Source of the DNA: Pseudomonas sp. BBP2017
GTDB taxonomy: Bacteria; Pseudomonadota; Gammaproteobacteria; Pseudomonadales; Pseudomonadaceae
Assembly: GCF_003024385.1 (NCBI RefSeq)
Contig: NZ_PVZN01000007.1
Span: forward strand, 1-64,000
DNA length: 64,000 bases
Direction of reading: 5' to 3'
A program made the translations under genes and the position numbers. The notes below the pieces were generated by a model, which did not search any database, had not been told where the DNA came from, and saw nothing but the letters and a program-made list of their open reading frames with translations. Position 1 is the stretch's first letter; each line of letters opens with the position of its first letter. This document shows, in pieces, positions 8,317-15,962 of the stretch.

Positions 8317-9221
8317 AGCGCACTGCGCAACCGCGCCAGATCCCGCACCGGCGGCGCGCCATACAGCCGGCTGTACTCCCGGCTGAACTGCGACGGGCTT
8401 TCATACCCCACTCGATACCCGGCCACCGCCGCTTCCAGCCCGTCATTGAGCATCAAGCGCCGCGCTTCCTGCAGGCGCAGCTGCTTTTGATATTGCAGCG
8501 GACTCATGGACGTCACGGCTTTGAACCGATGGTGCAGGGTCGAGCTGCTGAGATTGACTTCCCGAGCCAGGTCGTCAATGCGCAACGGACGGTGGAAGTG
8601 CTGGTTAAGCCATTCAATGGCCTGGCAAACCCGATGGGTCTGACTGCTGGACATGGCTATTTCATACAGACGATAACCCTGCGGGCCACGCAGCAAGCGA
8701 TAAAGAATCTCGCGCCGAATCAACGGCGCCAGCACGGCGATGTCCTTGGGCGTATCCAGCAGGCGGATCAGGCGCAGCAAGGCATCGAGCAGTAACGGAT
8801 CGGTGCGCTCGACATACAGCCCGCGCCCCGAAGGCAGCGCCGGCACGCCCATGGGCCCGGCCTCGGCGATCAGGTTGTTGATCTGCGCCGGGTCGATGTT
8901 CATGCGTATCCCAAGGCTCGGGTTTTCCGGGCTGGCCTCGAGCAATACCCCACTGATCGGTAGGGCGACCGAGAGCACCATATAGTGCAGCGGGTCATAC
9001 ACGTAGCGTTCATCGCCCAGGCAGATCTCCTTGCTGCCGTGAGCGAGGATGCACAAGGCCGGTTGAGCCAGCGCTGGCATGGAGCGCACGCTTTCTTCGT
9101 ACTGCACCAGGTACAGGTCTTCGATGGCCGATTCGACGCTGATGGCGCGTGGCGCATGACGGCGCACCAGATCAGCCAGCTCCTGGCGCTGTTGTTCCAG
9201 GGCAGGATCAAGGGTAGTCAT
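8313..9221 (-). CDS. AraC-family transcriptional regulator
   Basis: A 302-residue regulator. The N-terminal part (residues ~15-190, CILAHGSKEICLGDERYVYD, YMVLSVALPISG) is the AraC-type N-terminus found in regulators of aldehyde or oxidoreductase genes. Two HTH motifs follow in the last 100 residues (IDDLAREVNLSSSTLHHRFK; AVAGYRVGYESPSQFSREYS). The ATG at 9221 is chosen because GGAAG lies 7 bases upstream; a longer frame from 9266 lacks a good ribosome site. It is divergent from a small monooxygenase gene and a perfect 15-bp inverted repeat lies between them. The two genes may form a regulator/target pair. Confidence 0.9.
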   Translation of the reverse strand: MTTLDPALEQQRQELADLVRRHAPRAISVESAIEDLYLVQYEESVRSMPALAQPALCILAHGSKEICLGDERYVYDPLHYMVLSVALPISGVLLEASPENPSLGIRMNIDPAQINNLIAEAGPMGVPALPSGRGLYVERTDPLLLDALLRLIRLLDTPKDIAVLAPLIRREILYRLLRGPQGYRLYEIAMSSSQTHRVCQAIEWLNQHFHRPLRIDDLAREVNLSSSTLHHRFKAVTSMSPLQYQKQLRLQEARRLMLNDGLEAAVAGYRVGYESPSQFSREYSRLYGAPPVRDLARLRSAL

Positions 9222-9295
9222 TGCAGCACTTCCAGACAGGGACCTGAGCAGCATAGGTTTGTGCAAGCAGCGACGCTAGCCGGATGCTGTCGTCT

Positions 9296-9332
9296 GCTTG
9301 CCTGATCCTGCCGCGCGCAGGATCAGGCAAGC
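9296..9332. promoter_or_regulatory. Perfect 15-bp inverted repeat between araC-type gene and monooxygenase
   Basis: GCTTGCCTGATCCTG (9296-9310), a 7-base loop and CAGGATCAGGCAAGC (9318-9332) form a perfect hairpin or dyad in the short divergent intergenic region. No T-run follows on either side, so it is not an obvious intrinsic terminator. Being centred between two divergent promoters, it could be an operator. A transcribed hairpin in the leader of either gene is the alternative. Confidence 0.6.
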
Positions 9333-9423
9333 GTATGACAGGAATGGCCTAACGGCGCGCGCGAGACGTCGCCTAACCTGTGCAACCTGGCAATAACAAC
9401 TGGCTGCTCTAGGAGAGATGCGC

Positions 9424-9732
9424 ATGACCTCGCCACACTCGGTCACCCACCTTGCTTTTATCCGGGCCAGCAGCGGTCGCTCAGTGGAATTGGGTGAGCG
9501 CTTGCGCCAATTGCTCGAACCGTCGCGACGGGCGCCGGGTTGCCTGCACTTCAACCTGCAGCAGTCCCAGGCCGATGCCGATCTGTGGCTGCTGAGTGGT
9601 TTCTGGCGCGATCAGCAGGCGATGAGCGGCTACTTTGCCTCGCCCACCCTGGACCTGTTCGGCGAGTTGCTACAGGCGCAGGTGGTCGCCAGCCTTGATC
9701 TGCATACCTTTGGTGAGCCGTCTGCGGGTTAG
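9424..9732 (+). CDS. ABM-domain (antibiotic biosynthesis monooxygenase-like) protein
   Basis: A 102-residue single-domain dimeric alpha+beta-barrel protein of the ABM/YgiN type: VTHLAFIRASSGRSVELGERL, then the family-typical P-GCLHFNLQQS followed by a W-LSGFWRDQQAM segment. Members act as small quinol or substrate monooxygenases without a metal or flavin cofactor, or as heme/quinone binding proteins. The ATG at 9424 has AGGAG 8 bases upstream; the ATG at 9418 is too close to the same site. It is transcribed away from the AraC-family gene, which may control it. The substrate is unknown. Confidence 0.82.
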   Translation: MTSPHSVTHLAFIRASSGRSVELGERLRQLLEPSRRAPGCLHFNLQQSQADADLWLLSGFWRDQQAMSGYFASPTLDLFGELLQAQVVASLDLHTFGEPSAG

Positions 9733-9770
9733 AATGGCGTTTTCAGGCAATCGATGTGGATTTGAGGCAC

Positions 9771-10001
9771 ATGGCACGTAAAGAGTTTTCGCAGTTCGAA
9801 GCCGTATCGGCCGCTGTGCGCGGCGAAGAGGGTTATTGCGCGGCGATTGCCGTCAAAGGCCTGGGCGCCAGTGGCGCACCGCGCTTCCATAAAGTGCTCG
9901 ACGGGCAGACGTTCAACACCGCAATGGCCGCTGACGAGGCGGCTTGCGCCGAGCTTGAACGCCTGCAGGACGTCAACGACGACGCCGAGCTGGTCTGGTA
10001 A
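9771..10001 (+). CDS. Small conserved hypothetical protein
   Basis: A 76-residue soluble protein (MARKEFSQFEAVSAAVRGEE), no signal peptide or membrane helix. I recognise it only as a short conserved Pseudomonas protein with no assigned role. The start at 9771 is preferred to the GTG at 9756 because the conserved-looking part begins there, but the ribosome site is weak for both. It converges on the flavin reductase gene, with one base between the stop codons. Confidence 0.65.
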   Translation: MARKEFSQFEAVSAAVRGEEGYCAAIAVKGLGASGAPRFHKVLDGQTFNTAMAADEAACAELERLQDVNDDAELVW

Positions 10002-10002
10002 C

Positions 10003-10614
10003 TCAGCCGTTGACCTGCGGGCGGGCCATCTTGAACAGGTCGCCCAGCTCGAAATAATCCGCAGGTCCGCCACCGCGCAGAATCGGCTGCGCGGCAGCGG
10101 TGTCATAGATGCCATCCTTGAGCAGGTGTTCGGCGATATGCACCGCCACCACTTCCCCGAGGATCAACCAGCTCGGTACCAGCGCCTGATCGGCGCGCTG
10201 CAGCTGGATAATCTGGGTCACCTTGCACTCGAACGACACCGGGCTTTCCTGCACCCGCGGCACCGCGATGACCCTGGACGCCACCGGGGTCAGACCGCTC
10301 AAAGCGAACTCATCGACTTCAGCCGGTACCGCCACGCAGCTCTGGTTCATCGCCTCGGCCAGTGGCCGGGTCGCCAGGTTCCAGGCGAACTCGCCGGTTT
10401 TCTCGATGTTGTTCAGGCTGTCTTTGCGCCCGACGCTGGAGAAACCGATGATCGGCGGAATGTAGTTGAAGGCATTGAAGAAGCTATAGGGCGCAAGGTT
10501 CAAGCGGCCCTCGGTATCCTGGGATGAAATCCAGCCGATGGGACGCGGGCCGACGATGGCGTTGAAGGGGTCGTGAGGCAGGCCGTGGCCTTTTGCGGGT
10601 TCGTAGTAGTACAT
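10003..10614 (-). CDS. Flavin reductase-like, FMN-binding split-barrel protein
   Basis: A 203-residue protein of the DIM6/NTAB flavin reductase family: FNAIVGPRPIGWISSQD (FMN phosphate contact region), NLAPYSFFNAF, FAWNLATRPLAEAMN and a C-terminal PILRGGGPADYFEL. Family members use NAD(P)H to reduce FMN, or act as FMN-dependent oxidoreductases on small substrates. No monooxygenase partner is encoded next to it, so a two-component oxygenase role cannot be proposed from context. It is cytoplasmic. Confidence 0.88.
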   Translation of the reverse strand: MYYYEPAKGHGLPHDPFNAIVGPRPIGWISSQDTEGRLNLAPYSFFNAFNYIPPIIGFSSVGRKDSLNNIEKTGEFAWNLATRPLAEAMNQSCVAVPAEVDEFALSGLTPVASRVIAVPRVQESPVSFECKVTQIIQLQRADQALVPSWLILGEVVAVHIAEHLLKDGIYDTAAAQPILRGGGPADYFELGDLFKMARPQVNG

Positions 10615-10689
10615 CTGCGCTGGCCTTGCGGCCTTCCCTGTGAGTAAGCGCCTAGTGTGCCAAGGCTTTGCCCGGCTGAAAACGATTAA

Positions 10690-10709
10690 GCCCGGCCGAA
10701 GCCGGGCTG
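10690..10709 (-). terminator. Intrinsic terminator of the AEDGFDRT-repeat gene
   Basis: AGCCCGGC-CGAA-GCCGGGCT is an 8-bp GC-rich stem with a tetraloop, placed 19 bases behind the minus-strand stop codon. Read on the minus strand it is followed by TTAATCGTTTT. Confidence 0.75.
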
Positions 10710-10727
10710 ACTGCAGCGCATCAGGGT

Positions 10728-11054
10728 TTAGCTGATGCGGTGGGCCTGGGTGCGATCGAAGCCGTCTTCGGCAAATTTGGCGCCGCCGGTGCGATCGAAG
10801 CCGTCTTCAGCGAATTTGGCGCCGCCGGTGCGATCGAAGCCGTCTTCGGCGAATTTGGCACCGCCAGTGCGATCGAAGCCGTCTTCAGCGAATTTGGCTG
10901 CGCCAGTGCGATCAAAACCATCTTCTGCATAAGTCGCCGACTGGGTTTGTACGGCACCGAAATTGTGGCTGTTGGTACGGTCGAAGCCGTCTTCGGCGAA
11001 AGCGTTGGCAGCCAATACCGAGAAGGCCAGGGTCAGGATCAGTTTGCTTTTCAT
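10728..11054 (-). CDS. Secreted AEDGFDRT-repeat protein
   Basis: A 108-residue protein with a clear signal peptide (LILTLAFSVLAANAFA, cleavage after residue ~20). The mature part is almost only repeats: AEDGFDRT occurs six times, once right at the predicted mature N-terminus (20-27) and five times as a 13-residue tandem with spacer G-G/A-AKF (43-102), ending QAHRIS. It has no cysteines, membrane segments or enzymatic motif. It has its own terminator and a possible upstream promoter. The mature protein is acidic and periplasmic or secreted. Regular cores separated by AKF spacers could be structural, metal-binding (D/E-rich) or proteolytically released peptides. I do not know its function. Confidence 0.8.
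   Translation of the reverse strand: MKSKLILTLAFSVLAANAFAEDGFDRTNSHNFGAVQTQSATYAEDGFDRTGAAKFAEDGFDRTGGAKFAEDGFDRTGGAKFAEDGFDRTGGAKFAEDGFDRTQAHRIS
10749..10928 (-). repeat. 39-bp in-frame tandem repeat (coding)
   Basis: Five units of a 39-bp period encode the tandem AEDGFDRT blocks. On the plus strand each unit contains GCGATCGAAGCCGTCTTC. Neighbouring units differ by only a few bases (for example CTTCGGC versus CTTCAGC), so copy number may vary between strains by slippage or recombination. Confidence 0.9.
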
Positions 11055-11190
11055 GGTCGTTGCTCCGGGGTGGTGAGGGGGTGTTTGTTTCTATGGGTTT
11101 GATGTTACGCCGATTAAGTTGATTAAAAAGCGCAAAAAATAGCGTATAAAAATCAGGTTATTCGATATAACTAGTGGCGGTAAATGCTTG

Positions 11191-11214
11191 ATCGCGGGGC
11201 AAGCCCGCTCCCAC
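11191..11214 (+). repeat. REP element
   Basis: ATCGCGGGGCAAGCCCGCTC followed by CCAC is the Pseudomonas REP sequence, with an internal GCGGG/CCCGC hairpin. It lies alone in the 269-base gap between the repeat-protein gene and the permease terminator. I see no gene in the rest of this gap. Confidence 0.85.
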
Positions 11215-11271
11215 CGGACCTCGCGATGGTGAAGATGACAAGACGGGATTAATGCGGCGTTAAGCATGAAA

Positions 11272-11303
11272 AAAGGGGGCGTCCATTGCTGGACGCCCCC
11301 TTT
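11272..11303. terminator. Intrinsic terminator behind kgtP
   Basis: AAAGGGGGCGTCCA-TTGC-TGGACGCCCCCTTT is a perfect 14-bp stem with A-run and T-run on either side, so it can work in both directions. It lies 20 bases downstream of the permease stop codon. Confidence 0.88.
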
Positions 11304-11323
11304 CTTTTGACCTCTGGTCTGCT

Positions 11324-12643
11324 TCAGTCGGTGGTGATCCGCGAATGCTTGCGGGTGTCTTTCATGAACACATACACCAGCAGCGAGCAGGCGATACAGG
11401 CGGTCACGTACCAGTAGAAACCGGTTTCCATGCCGATGCTCTTGAACCACAGCGCCACGTATTCAGCGGTGCCGCCGAAGATCGACACGGTCAGTGCGTA
11501 GGGCAGGCCGACGCCCAGGGCGCGGATTTCGGTGGGGAACAGCTCGGCTTTGACCACGGCGTTGATCGAGGTGTAGCCGCTGACGATGATCAGCGCCGCC
11601 ATGATCAGGAAGAACGCGCCCCACCAGCTCTGGATGGTGTGCAGGGTGGTCAGGATCGGCACTGTGCACAATGTGCCGAGGACACCGAAGGCAATCAGGA
11701 TCGGACGGCGGCCGATCTTGTCGGACAGGCTGCCGATGATCGGTTGCAGGCACATGAACAGGAACAGGGTCGCCGCCGAGATGGTGGTCGAGTCGGTGAT
11801 GCTCATGCCCACCGTGTTCACCAGGTACTTCTGCATGTAGGTGGTGTAGGTGTAGAAGGCCAGGGTGCCGCCCATGGTCAGGCCGACCACGGTCGCCAGT
11901 TCCTTGGGATGGCGCATCAGGGTGCGCATCAGGCTTTCCTTGGACTTTTCCTTCTTGGTGAAGGAGGCGGTTTCTTCCATGCCACGACGCAGGTACAGGG
12001 CCACGACCGCGCACAGGGCGCCGATCACGAACGGTACGCGCCAGCCCCAGGCATACAGCTGCTCGGTGGTCAGGGTCTGCTGCAGGACGATCAGCACCGC
12101 CAGGGCGATGAGCTGGCCGGAGATCAGGGTCACGTACTGGAAGCTGGAGAAGAAGCCACGACGCTCTTTAGTCGCCATCTCGCTCAGGTAGGTGGCCGAG
12201 GTGCCGTATTCGCCACCCACCGACAGGCCTTGCATCAGGCGGGCGACCACCAGCAGGACCGGGGCGGCAACGCCGATGGTTTCATAGCCCGGGGTCAGGG
12301 CGATGACCAGCGAGCCTGCGCACATCAGCAGTACTGAGGCCATCAATGCGGCTTTGCGGCCCTTGCGGTCGGCATAGATACCCATCAGCCAGCCACCGAT
12401 CGGGCGCATCAAAAAGCCCACGGCGAAGATCGCGGCTGTGTTGAGCAGTTGGGCGGTGGTGTCGCCGGCCGGGAAGAAGGCTTTGGCGAAGTACAGGGAG
12501 AACGCGGCGTAGACGTACCAGTCGTACCATTCGACCATGTTGCCGATCGAACCGCTGAAAATCGACTTGAGTCGGCTTCGGGTGGTTTTTTCCGCGGCTG
12601 GCGCAATGGCCGCCCCGGCTGGCAGGGTGGTGGAGTTATCCAT
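11324..12643 (-). CDS. kgtP: Alpha-ketoglutarate permease, MFS (MHS family)
   Basis: Proton symporter of 439 residues with 12 membrane segments that takes up 2-oxoglutarate. It opens with the MHS signature GNMVEWYDWYVYAAFSLYFA, followed by RPIGGWLMGIYADRKGRK between helices 2 and 3 and LMQGLSVGGEYGTSATYLSE in helix 4-5. The ATG at 12643 is chosen since AAGG lies 8 bases upstream; the ATG at 12658 has no ribosome site. A sigma-54 promoter lies 61 bases upstream and the MifR/MifS genes follow on the same strand. In P. aeruginosa MifSR is known to be needed for growth on alpha-ketoglutarate, which supports this substrate over other MHS substrates such as shikimate or proline betaine. Confidence 0.88.
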   Translation of the reverse strand: MDNSTTLPAGAAIAPAAEKTTRSRLKSIFSGSIGNMVEWYDWYVYAAFSLYFAKAFFPAGDTTAQLLNTAAIFAVGFLMRPIGGWLMGIYADRKGRKAALMASVLLMCAGSLVIALTPGYETIGVAAPVLLVVARLMQGLSVGGEYGTSATYLSEMATKERRGFFSSFQYVTLISGQLIALAVLIVLQQTLTTEQLYAWGWRVPFVIGALCAVVALYLRRGMEETASFTKKEKSKESLMRTLMRHPKELATVVGLTMGGTLAFYTYTTYMQKYLVNTVGMSITDSTTISAATLFLFMCLQPIIGSLSDKIGRRPILIAFGVLGTLCTVPILTTLHTIQSWWGAFFLIMAALIIVSGYTSINAVVKAELFPTEIRALGVGLPYALTVSIFGGTAEYVALWFKSIGMETGFYWYVTACIACSLLVYVFMKDTRKHSRITTD

Positions 12644-12703
12644 CGAAGGGACCTTCATAGTTGTTTTTGTGGAGCGCGCCGAAACGCAGCCTGCCAGGGC
12701 TAT

Positions 12704-12719
12704 AGCAGGAGCTGTGCCA
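12704..12719 (-). promoter_or_regulatory. Sigma-54 (-24/-12) promoter of kgtP
   Basis: On the minus strand the sequence reads TGGCACAGCTCCTGCT: the -24 GG and -12 GC are exactly ten bases apart, and seven of the nine most conserved positions (TGGCAC / TTGC) fit, with C for T just before the GC. Dyads further upstream (GCGGAAATCCGC near 12761-12772 and CCGCTTATTGCGG at 12804-12816, the latter across the mifR stop codon) are candidate enhancer sites for the adjacent sigma-54 activator. Confidence 0.75.
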
Positions 12720-12807
12720 GGTGCTGAAGGCCCGGATTAGAAGGGTTTCCGTAAGCTGGTGAGCGGAAATCCGCTTATCTGGTGAGGGTAGGTCGGCAAG
12801 ATTCCGC

Positions 12808-14154
12808 TTATTGCGGGCGGTCCGCGTCGAGGAAGTCTTCGCGCAGCAGGCCATGGCGCTGCATCTTCTCGTTGAGCGTGCGCCGGGGCAGTTGCAGTTC
12901 TTCCATGACCGCTTTGATCTCACCCTTGTGGCGGCTCAGGGCGGCGCGCAGGCACTGGGCTTCGAAGGCTTCCTGCTGGGCGGCCAGGGATTGCCCGGGG
13001 TCGAGCTGGGCAATGCTTGGCTCTCCCAGACCGAGGGCGTGGCGTTCGGCGGCGTTGGCCAGTTCGCGAACGTTGCCGGGCCAGTCGTGGCTGAGCAGAC
13101 GTCCCAGGTGTGCGCCGCTGAGTCGTGGCGCGCTACGGCCAATGCGCTCGGCCGCCAGGCGGGCAAAGTGTTCGAACAGCAAGGGGATGTCTTCACGCCG
13201 CTCGCGTAACGGCGCCAGGCGCAATTCGGCGACGTTCAGGCGGTAGGCCAGGTCTTCGCGAAAGCGTCCGGCGCGGGCTTCTTCGAGCAAGTCAGGCTTG
13301 GTTGCGGCAATGATGCGCAAGTCGACGCTGATGCTCTGGTTGGCGCCGAGGCGTTCGAGTTTCTGCTCCTGCAATACGCGCAGCAGTTTGGCTTGCTGGG
13401 CCAGCGGCATGCTTTCGATTTCATCGAGGAACACTGTGCCGCCATTGGCGTATTCCAGCTTGCCGATGCGCTTGCCCTGGGCGCCGGTGAAGGCGCCACT
13501 TTCATGGCCGAACAACTCGGCTTCGAACAGTGTTTCGGGAATCGCTGCGCAGTTGAGCGCGACGAAGGGTTTGCCGGCGCGCGGGCCGAAGTCGTGCAGG
13601 CAGCGCGCGACCTGTTCTTTGCCGCTGCCGGTCTCCCCGCGAATCAGCACGTTGACCGGCAGGCTGGCGAGGTCCAGCACTTGTCTGCGCAGCTGTTGCA
13701 TGCCCTGGGACATGCCCAGCAGGCTCAGCTCCAGGCGCGCCTTGAGGTCGGCCTGTTCATGCAGGCGGCGGTTGTCCAGGATCAACTGGCGTTTCTCCAA
13801 AGCACGGCGCAGGCTGGCCAGCAGGTTTTCCGGGCTGAAGGGCTTTTCCAGAAAGTCATAGGCGCCGTTGCGCATGGCTTCGACCGCCATAGGGACATCG
13901 CCATGGCCGGTCAGGAGGATCACCGGCAGGTCGGCATCGCGGGCCTGGAGTTGTTCGAGTAACTGCAGGCCATCCATGCCGGGCATGCGCACATCACTGA
14001 GGATGACCCCGGGAAAGTGCGCGGGTAGCTGGTTCAGGCAGTCTTCGGCGCGGCTGAACAGCTGCACGCTGAAACCGGACAGGCTCAGCCACTGCTCGAC
14101 CGCAGTGCGGATGCTGGCTTCATCGTCGACGACCATTACCGAATTGAACATCAA
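12808..14154 (-). CDS. mifR: Sigma-54-dependent response regulator MifR
   Basis: A 448-residue NtrC-family activator. The receiver domain (1-120, with SVMVVDDEASIRTAVE and ILSDVRMPG as phosphoacceptor site) is followed by the AAA+ domain with Walker A GETGSGKEQVAR, the sigma-54 contact loop ESGAFTGA and Walker B GGTVFLDEI. A Fis-type HTH (GEIKAVMEELQLPRRTLNEK) closes the protein. It overlaps the sensor gene (ATGA at 14151-14154). Together with the sigma-54 promoter of kgtP it forms a closed regulatory module: the kinase senses C5-dicarboxylate, and phosphorylated MifR activates the permease. DctD is the near relative and a possible alternative name. The link to kgtP supports MifR. Confidence 0.87.
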   Translation of the reverse strand: MMFNSVMVVDDEASIRTAVEQWLSLSGFSVQLFSRAEDCLNQLPAHFPGVILSDVRMPGMDGLQLLEQLQARDADLPVILLTGHGDVPMAVEAMRNGAYDFLEKPFSPENLLASLRRALEKRQLILDNRRLHEQADLKARLELSLLGMSQGMQQLRRQVLDLASLPVNVLIRGETGSGKEQVARCLHDFGPRAGKPFVALNCAAIPETLFEAELFGHESGAFTGAQGKRIGKLEYANGGTVFLDEIESMPLAQQAKLLRVLQEQKLERLGANQSISVDLRIIAATKPDLLEEARAGRFREDLAYRLNVAELRLAPLRERREDIPLLFEHFARLAAERIGRSAPRLSGAHLGRLLSHDWPGNVRELANAAERHALGLGEPSIAQLDPGQSLAAQQEAFEAQCLRAALSRHKGEIKAVMEELQLPRRTLNEKMQRHGLLREDFLDADRPQ

Positions 14155-15902
14155 GGCTCCAGATCACAGGGCAGGGTAAGGCTGAAACGCGCGCCACCCG
14201 GTTGATTGTCGACCGTAAGGCGCCCGCCGGCTTCATGAATGATGCCATAGGAAATCGCCAGGCCAAGGCCCAGGCCTTCACCCACAGGCTTGGTGGTGAA
14301 GAACGGGTCGAAGACATTGGCCAGGTGCTCGGCCGGTATGCCCCCGCCGCTGTCGAGGACACTCAGGCGCCACTGCTCGGCTTCGGCTTCGATGCGGATT
14401 TCCAGGCGCTTGTAGCTTTTCCCGGCCATGGCGTCGAGGGCGTTGCGCAACAGGTTGATCAGCACCTGCTCCAGGCGGATCGCATCGCCGCGCACCCAGG
14501 CTGGCCGGGCCAGGTACTGGGAGACTTTCACCTGTTCGGCGCGAATCCGCGTATCGAGCAGTTGCAGGGCCTGATCGACCACGCTGGCCAGGTCGAGGCG
14601 TTCGCGCAGGCCGCTGGGGCTGTTGCGGGCGAAGGTTTTCAGGTGGCCGGTGAGCGCTGCCATGCGCGTCAGCATCTGTTCCAGCGGCTCCAGCGCCTGG
14701 CGGGCTTCATCGTAACGCTGGTTGTCGAGCAGCAGGCGCAAGGTTGCCAGCTGCATGCGTTGGGTGGTCAGCGGCTGATTGATCTCATGGGCCAGGGCTG
14801 CCGACATCTGCCCCAAGGCCGCCAGCTTGGCCGATTGCACCAGGCCTTCCTGGGCGGTGCGCAGGTCGCGGGTGCGCTCTTCGACCAGACGCTTGAGCTC
14901 GTCCCGGCTGCGCTGGCGCATACGCGCCAGGCGCAGGCGCTGGCTGATGAACAGCAGGGCAAAGACCAGGCTCAGCCACACGGCGGCAGCGGCGAGGGCG
15001 GCGTTGCGCCCGTCCTCGCTGACCTGCGGCTTGCGCAGCAGGTGCAGGGTCCAGCCTTCGGCCTCCAGGGGCAGACTCTCCCACAGGTATTCAGTGCTGC
15101 CTTCAGGGCCCTGCACGCGCATCAGGTGACTGTCATCGTCGAAACGGTTGAGCACCTGGTGCTGCAGTGGCACCAACTGTTGCTTGTCGTACTGGCGGGT
15201 GGCGGCCAGCTCGGCATGGTCGGCGCGGCTCAAGGGCTTGAGTTGGCGGTAGCGCCAACCGTCCTGGTTGGCGATGAAGATGATCCCGCGGGCATCGCTG
15301 ACCAGCAGGATATCGCTGCCCTGGCGCCATTCACGTTCCAGTTCGGGGAACTCCAGCTTGACCACCATGGCCCCGAGGAAACGGCCATGCTCGTCCTGCA
15401 CCGCGCTGGATAGGAAGTAGCCCGGCACACCGCTGGTCACGCCAACGGCGTAGAAGCGTCCGCTGCCCAGACTGCGGGTCTGTTTGAAGTAGGGGCGAAA
15501 GCCATAGTTGGAGCCGACATAGGTGCTGGGCAGGCGCCAGTTGCTGGCGGCCACTGCCAGGCCAGTGCGGTCGAGCAGCTCCAGGGTCGAGGAGTTGGCC
15601 GCGCCATTGATACGTTCGAGTTTACGATTCAGGGCATCCTGGACTTGCTCGGTGACCGGGCCACTGAGCGCACCGATAAGTTCCGGGTCCAGGGCCAGGA
15701 CAGCGGGCAGGGCGCGGTAGCGTTCGATCAAGGTGTGCAGCGAGGTGGCGTACAAGCCCAGTTGCTGGCTGGCCCGGCCGGCATCCTCGACCATCGACTG
15801 GCGCTTGGCATGGTGCATCGCCCAGCCAGCGCTGAACAGCGTGCCGGCCAGGATGAAGAAAATGATCAGCCCCAGTCGCAGGGCGCGGAACGAGTAAGGC
15901 AT
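14151..15902 (-). CDS. mifS: Sensor histidine kinase MifS (DctB-like)
   Basis: A 583-residue membrane kinase. The first helix ([20 protein letters not shown], ~10-29) and a second near 300-320 bracket a ~270-residue periplasmic double-Cache sensor typical of DctB. A coiled coil leads into HisKA ([19 protein letters not shown], His near 375) and the HATPase domain ([42 protein letters not shown]). Expected ligand: alpha-ketoglutarate or glutarate, by analogy to P. aeruginosa MifS. The gene overlaps mifR and is likely the first gene of the regulatory operon. Confidence 0.87.
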   Translation of the reverse strand: MPYSFRALRLGLIIFFILAGTLFSAGWAMHHAKRQSMVEDAGRASQQLGLYATSLHTLIERYRALPAVLALDPELIGALSGPVTEQVQDALNRKLERINGAANSSTLELLDRTGLAVAASNWRLPSTYVGSNYGFRPYFKQTRSLGSGRFYAVGVTSGVPGYFLSSAVQDEHGRFLGAMVVKLEFPELEREWRQGSDILLVSDARGIIFIANQDGWRYRQLKPLSRADHAELAATRQYDKQQLVPLQHQVLNRFDDDSHLMRVQGPEGSTEYLWESLPLEAEGWTLHLLRKPQVSEDGRNAALAAAAVWLSLVFALLFISQRLRLARMRQRSRDELKRLVEERTRDLRTAQEGLVQSAKLAALGQMSAALAHEINQPLTTQRMQLATLRLLLDNQRYDEARQALEPLEQMLTRMAALTGHLKTFARNSPSGLRERLDLASVVDQALQLLDTRIRAEQVKVSQYLARPAWVRGDAIRLEQVLINLLRNALDAMAGKSYKRLEIRIEAEAEQWRLSVLDSGGGIPAEHLANVFDPFFTTKPVGEGLGLGLAISYGIIHEAGGRLTVDNQPGGARFSLTLPCDLEP

Positions 15903-15921
15903 GGTGCAGACCCCGGCAGAG

Positions 15922-15945
15922 AGGGAGGGCCTCCTGGCCCTCCCT
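15922..15945 (-). terminator. Intrinsic terminator behind bglX
   Basis: AGGGAGGGCC-TCCT-GGCCCTCCCT is a perfect 10-bp GC-rich stem with a 4-base loop, located 18 bases past the bglX stop. The T-run is weak, so termination efficiency is uncertain. Confidence 0.65.
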
Positions 15946-15962
15946 TGGCGCTTGGCAACGGA

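Noticed and set aside
9296..9332. End of an insertion sequence
   Set aside because: No transposase, no second inverted repeat and no target duplication nearby.
10749..10928. Possible CRISPR array
   Set aside because: The 39-bp period has no variable spacers, is in frame throughout and encodes a protein; no cas genes are near.
10740..11102. Plus-strand repeat protein (IEAVFGEFGAAGA units) opposite the AEDGFDRT gene
   Set aside because: A periodic gene gives a periodic antisense frame. The minus strand has signal peptide and terminator; the plus frame has neither.
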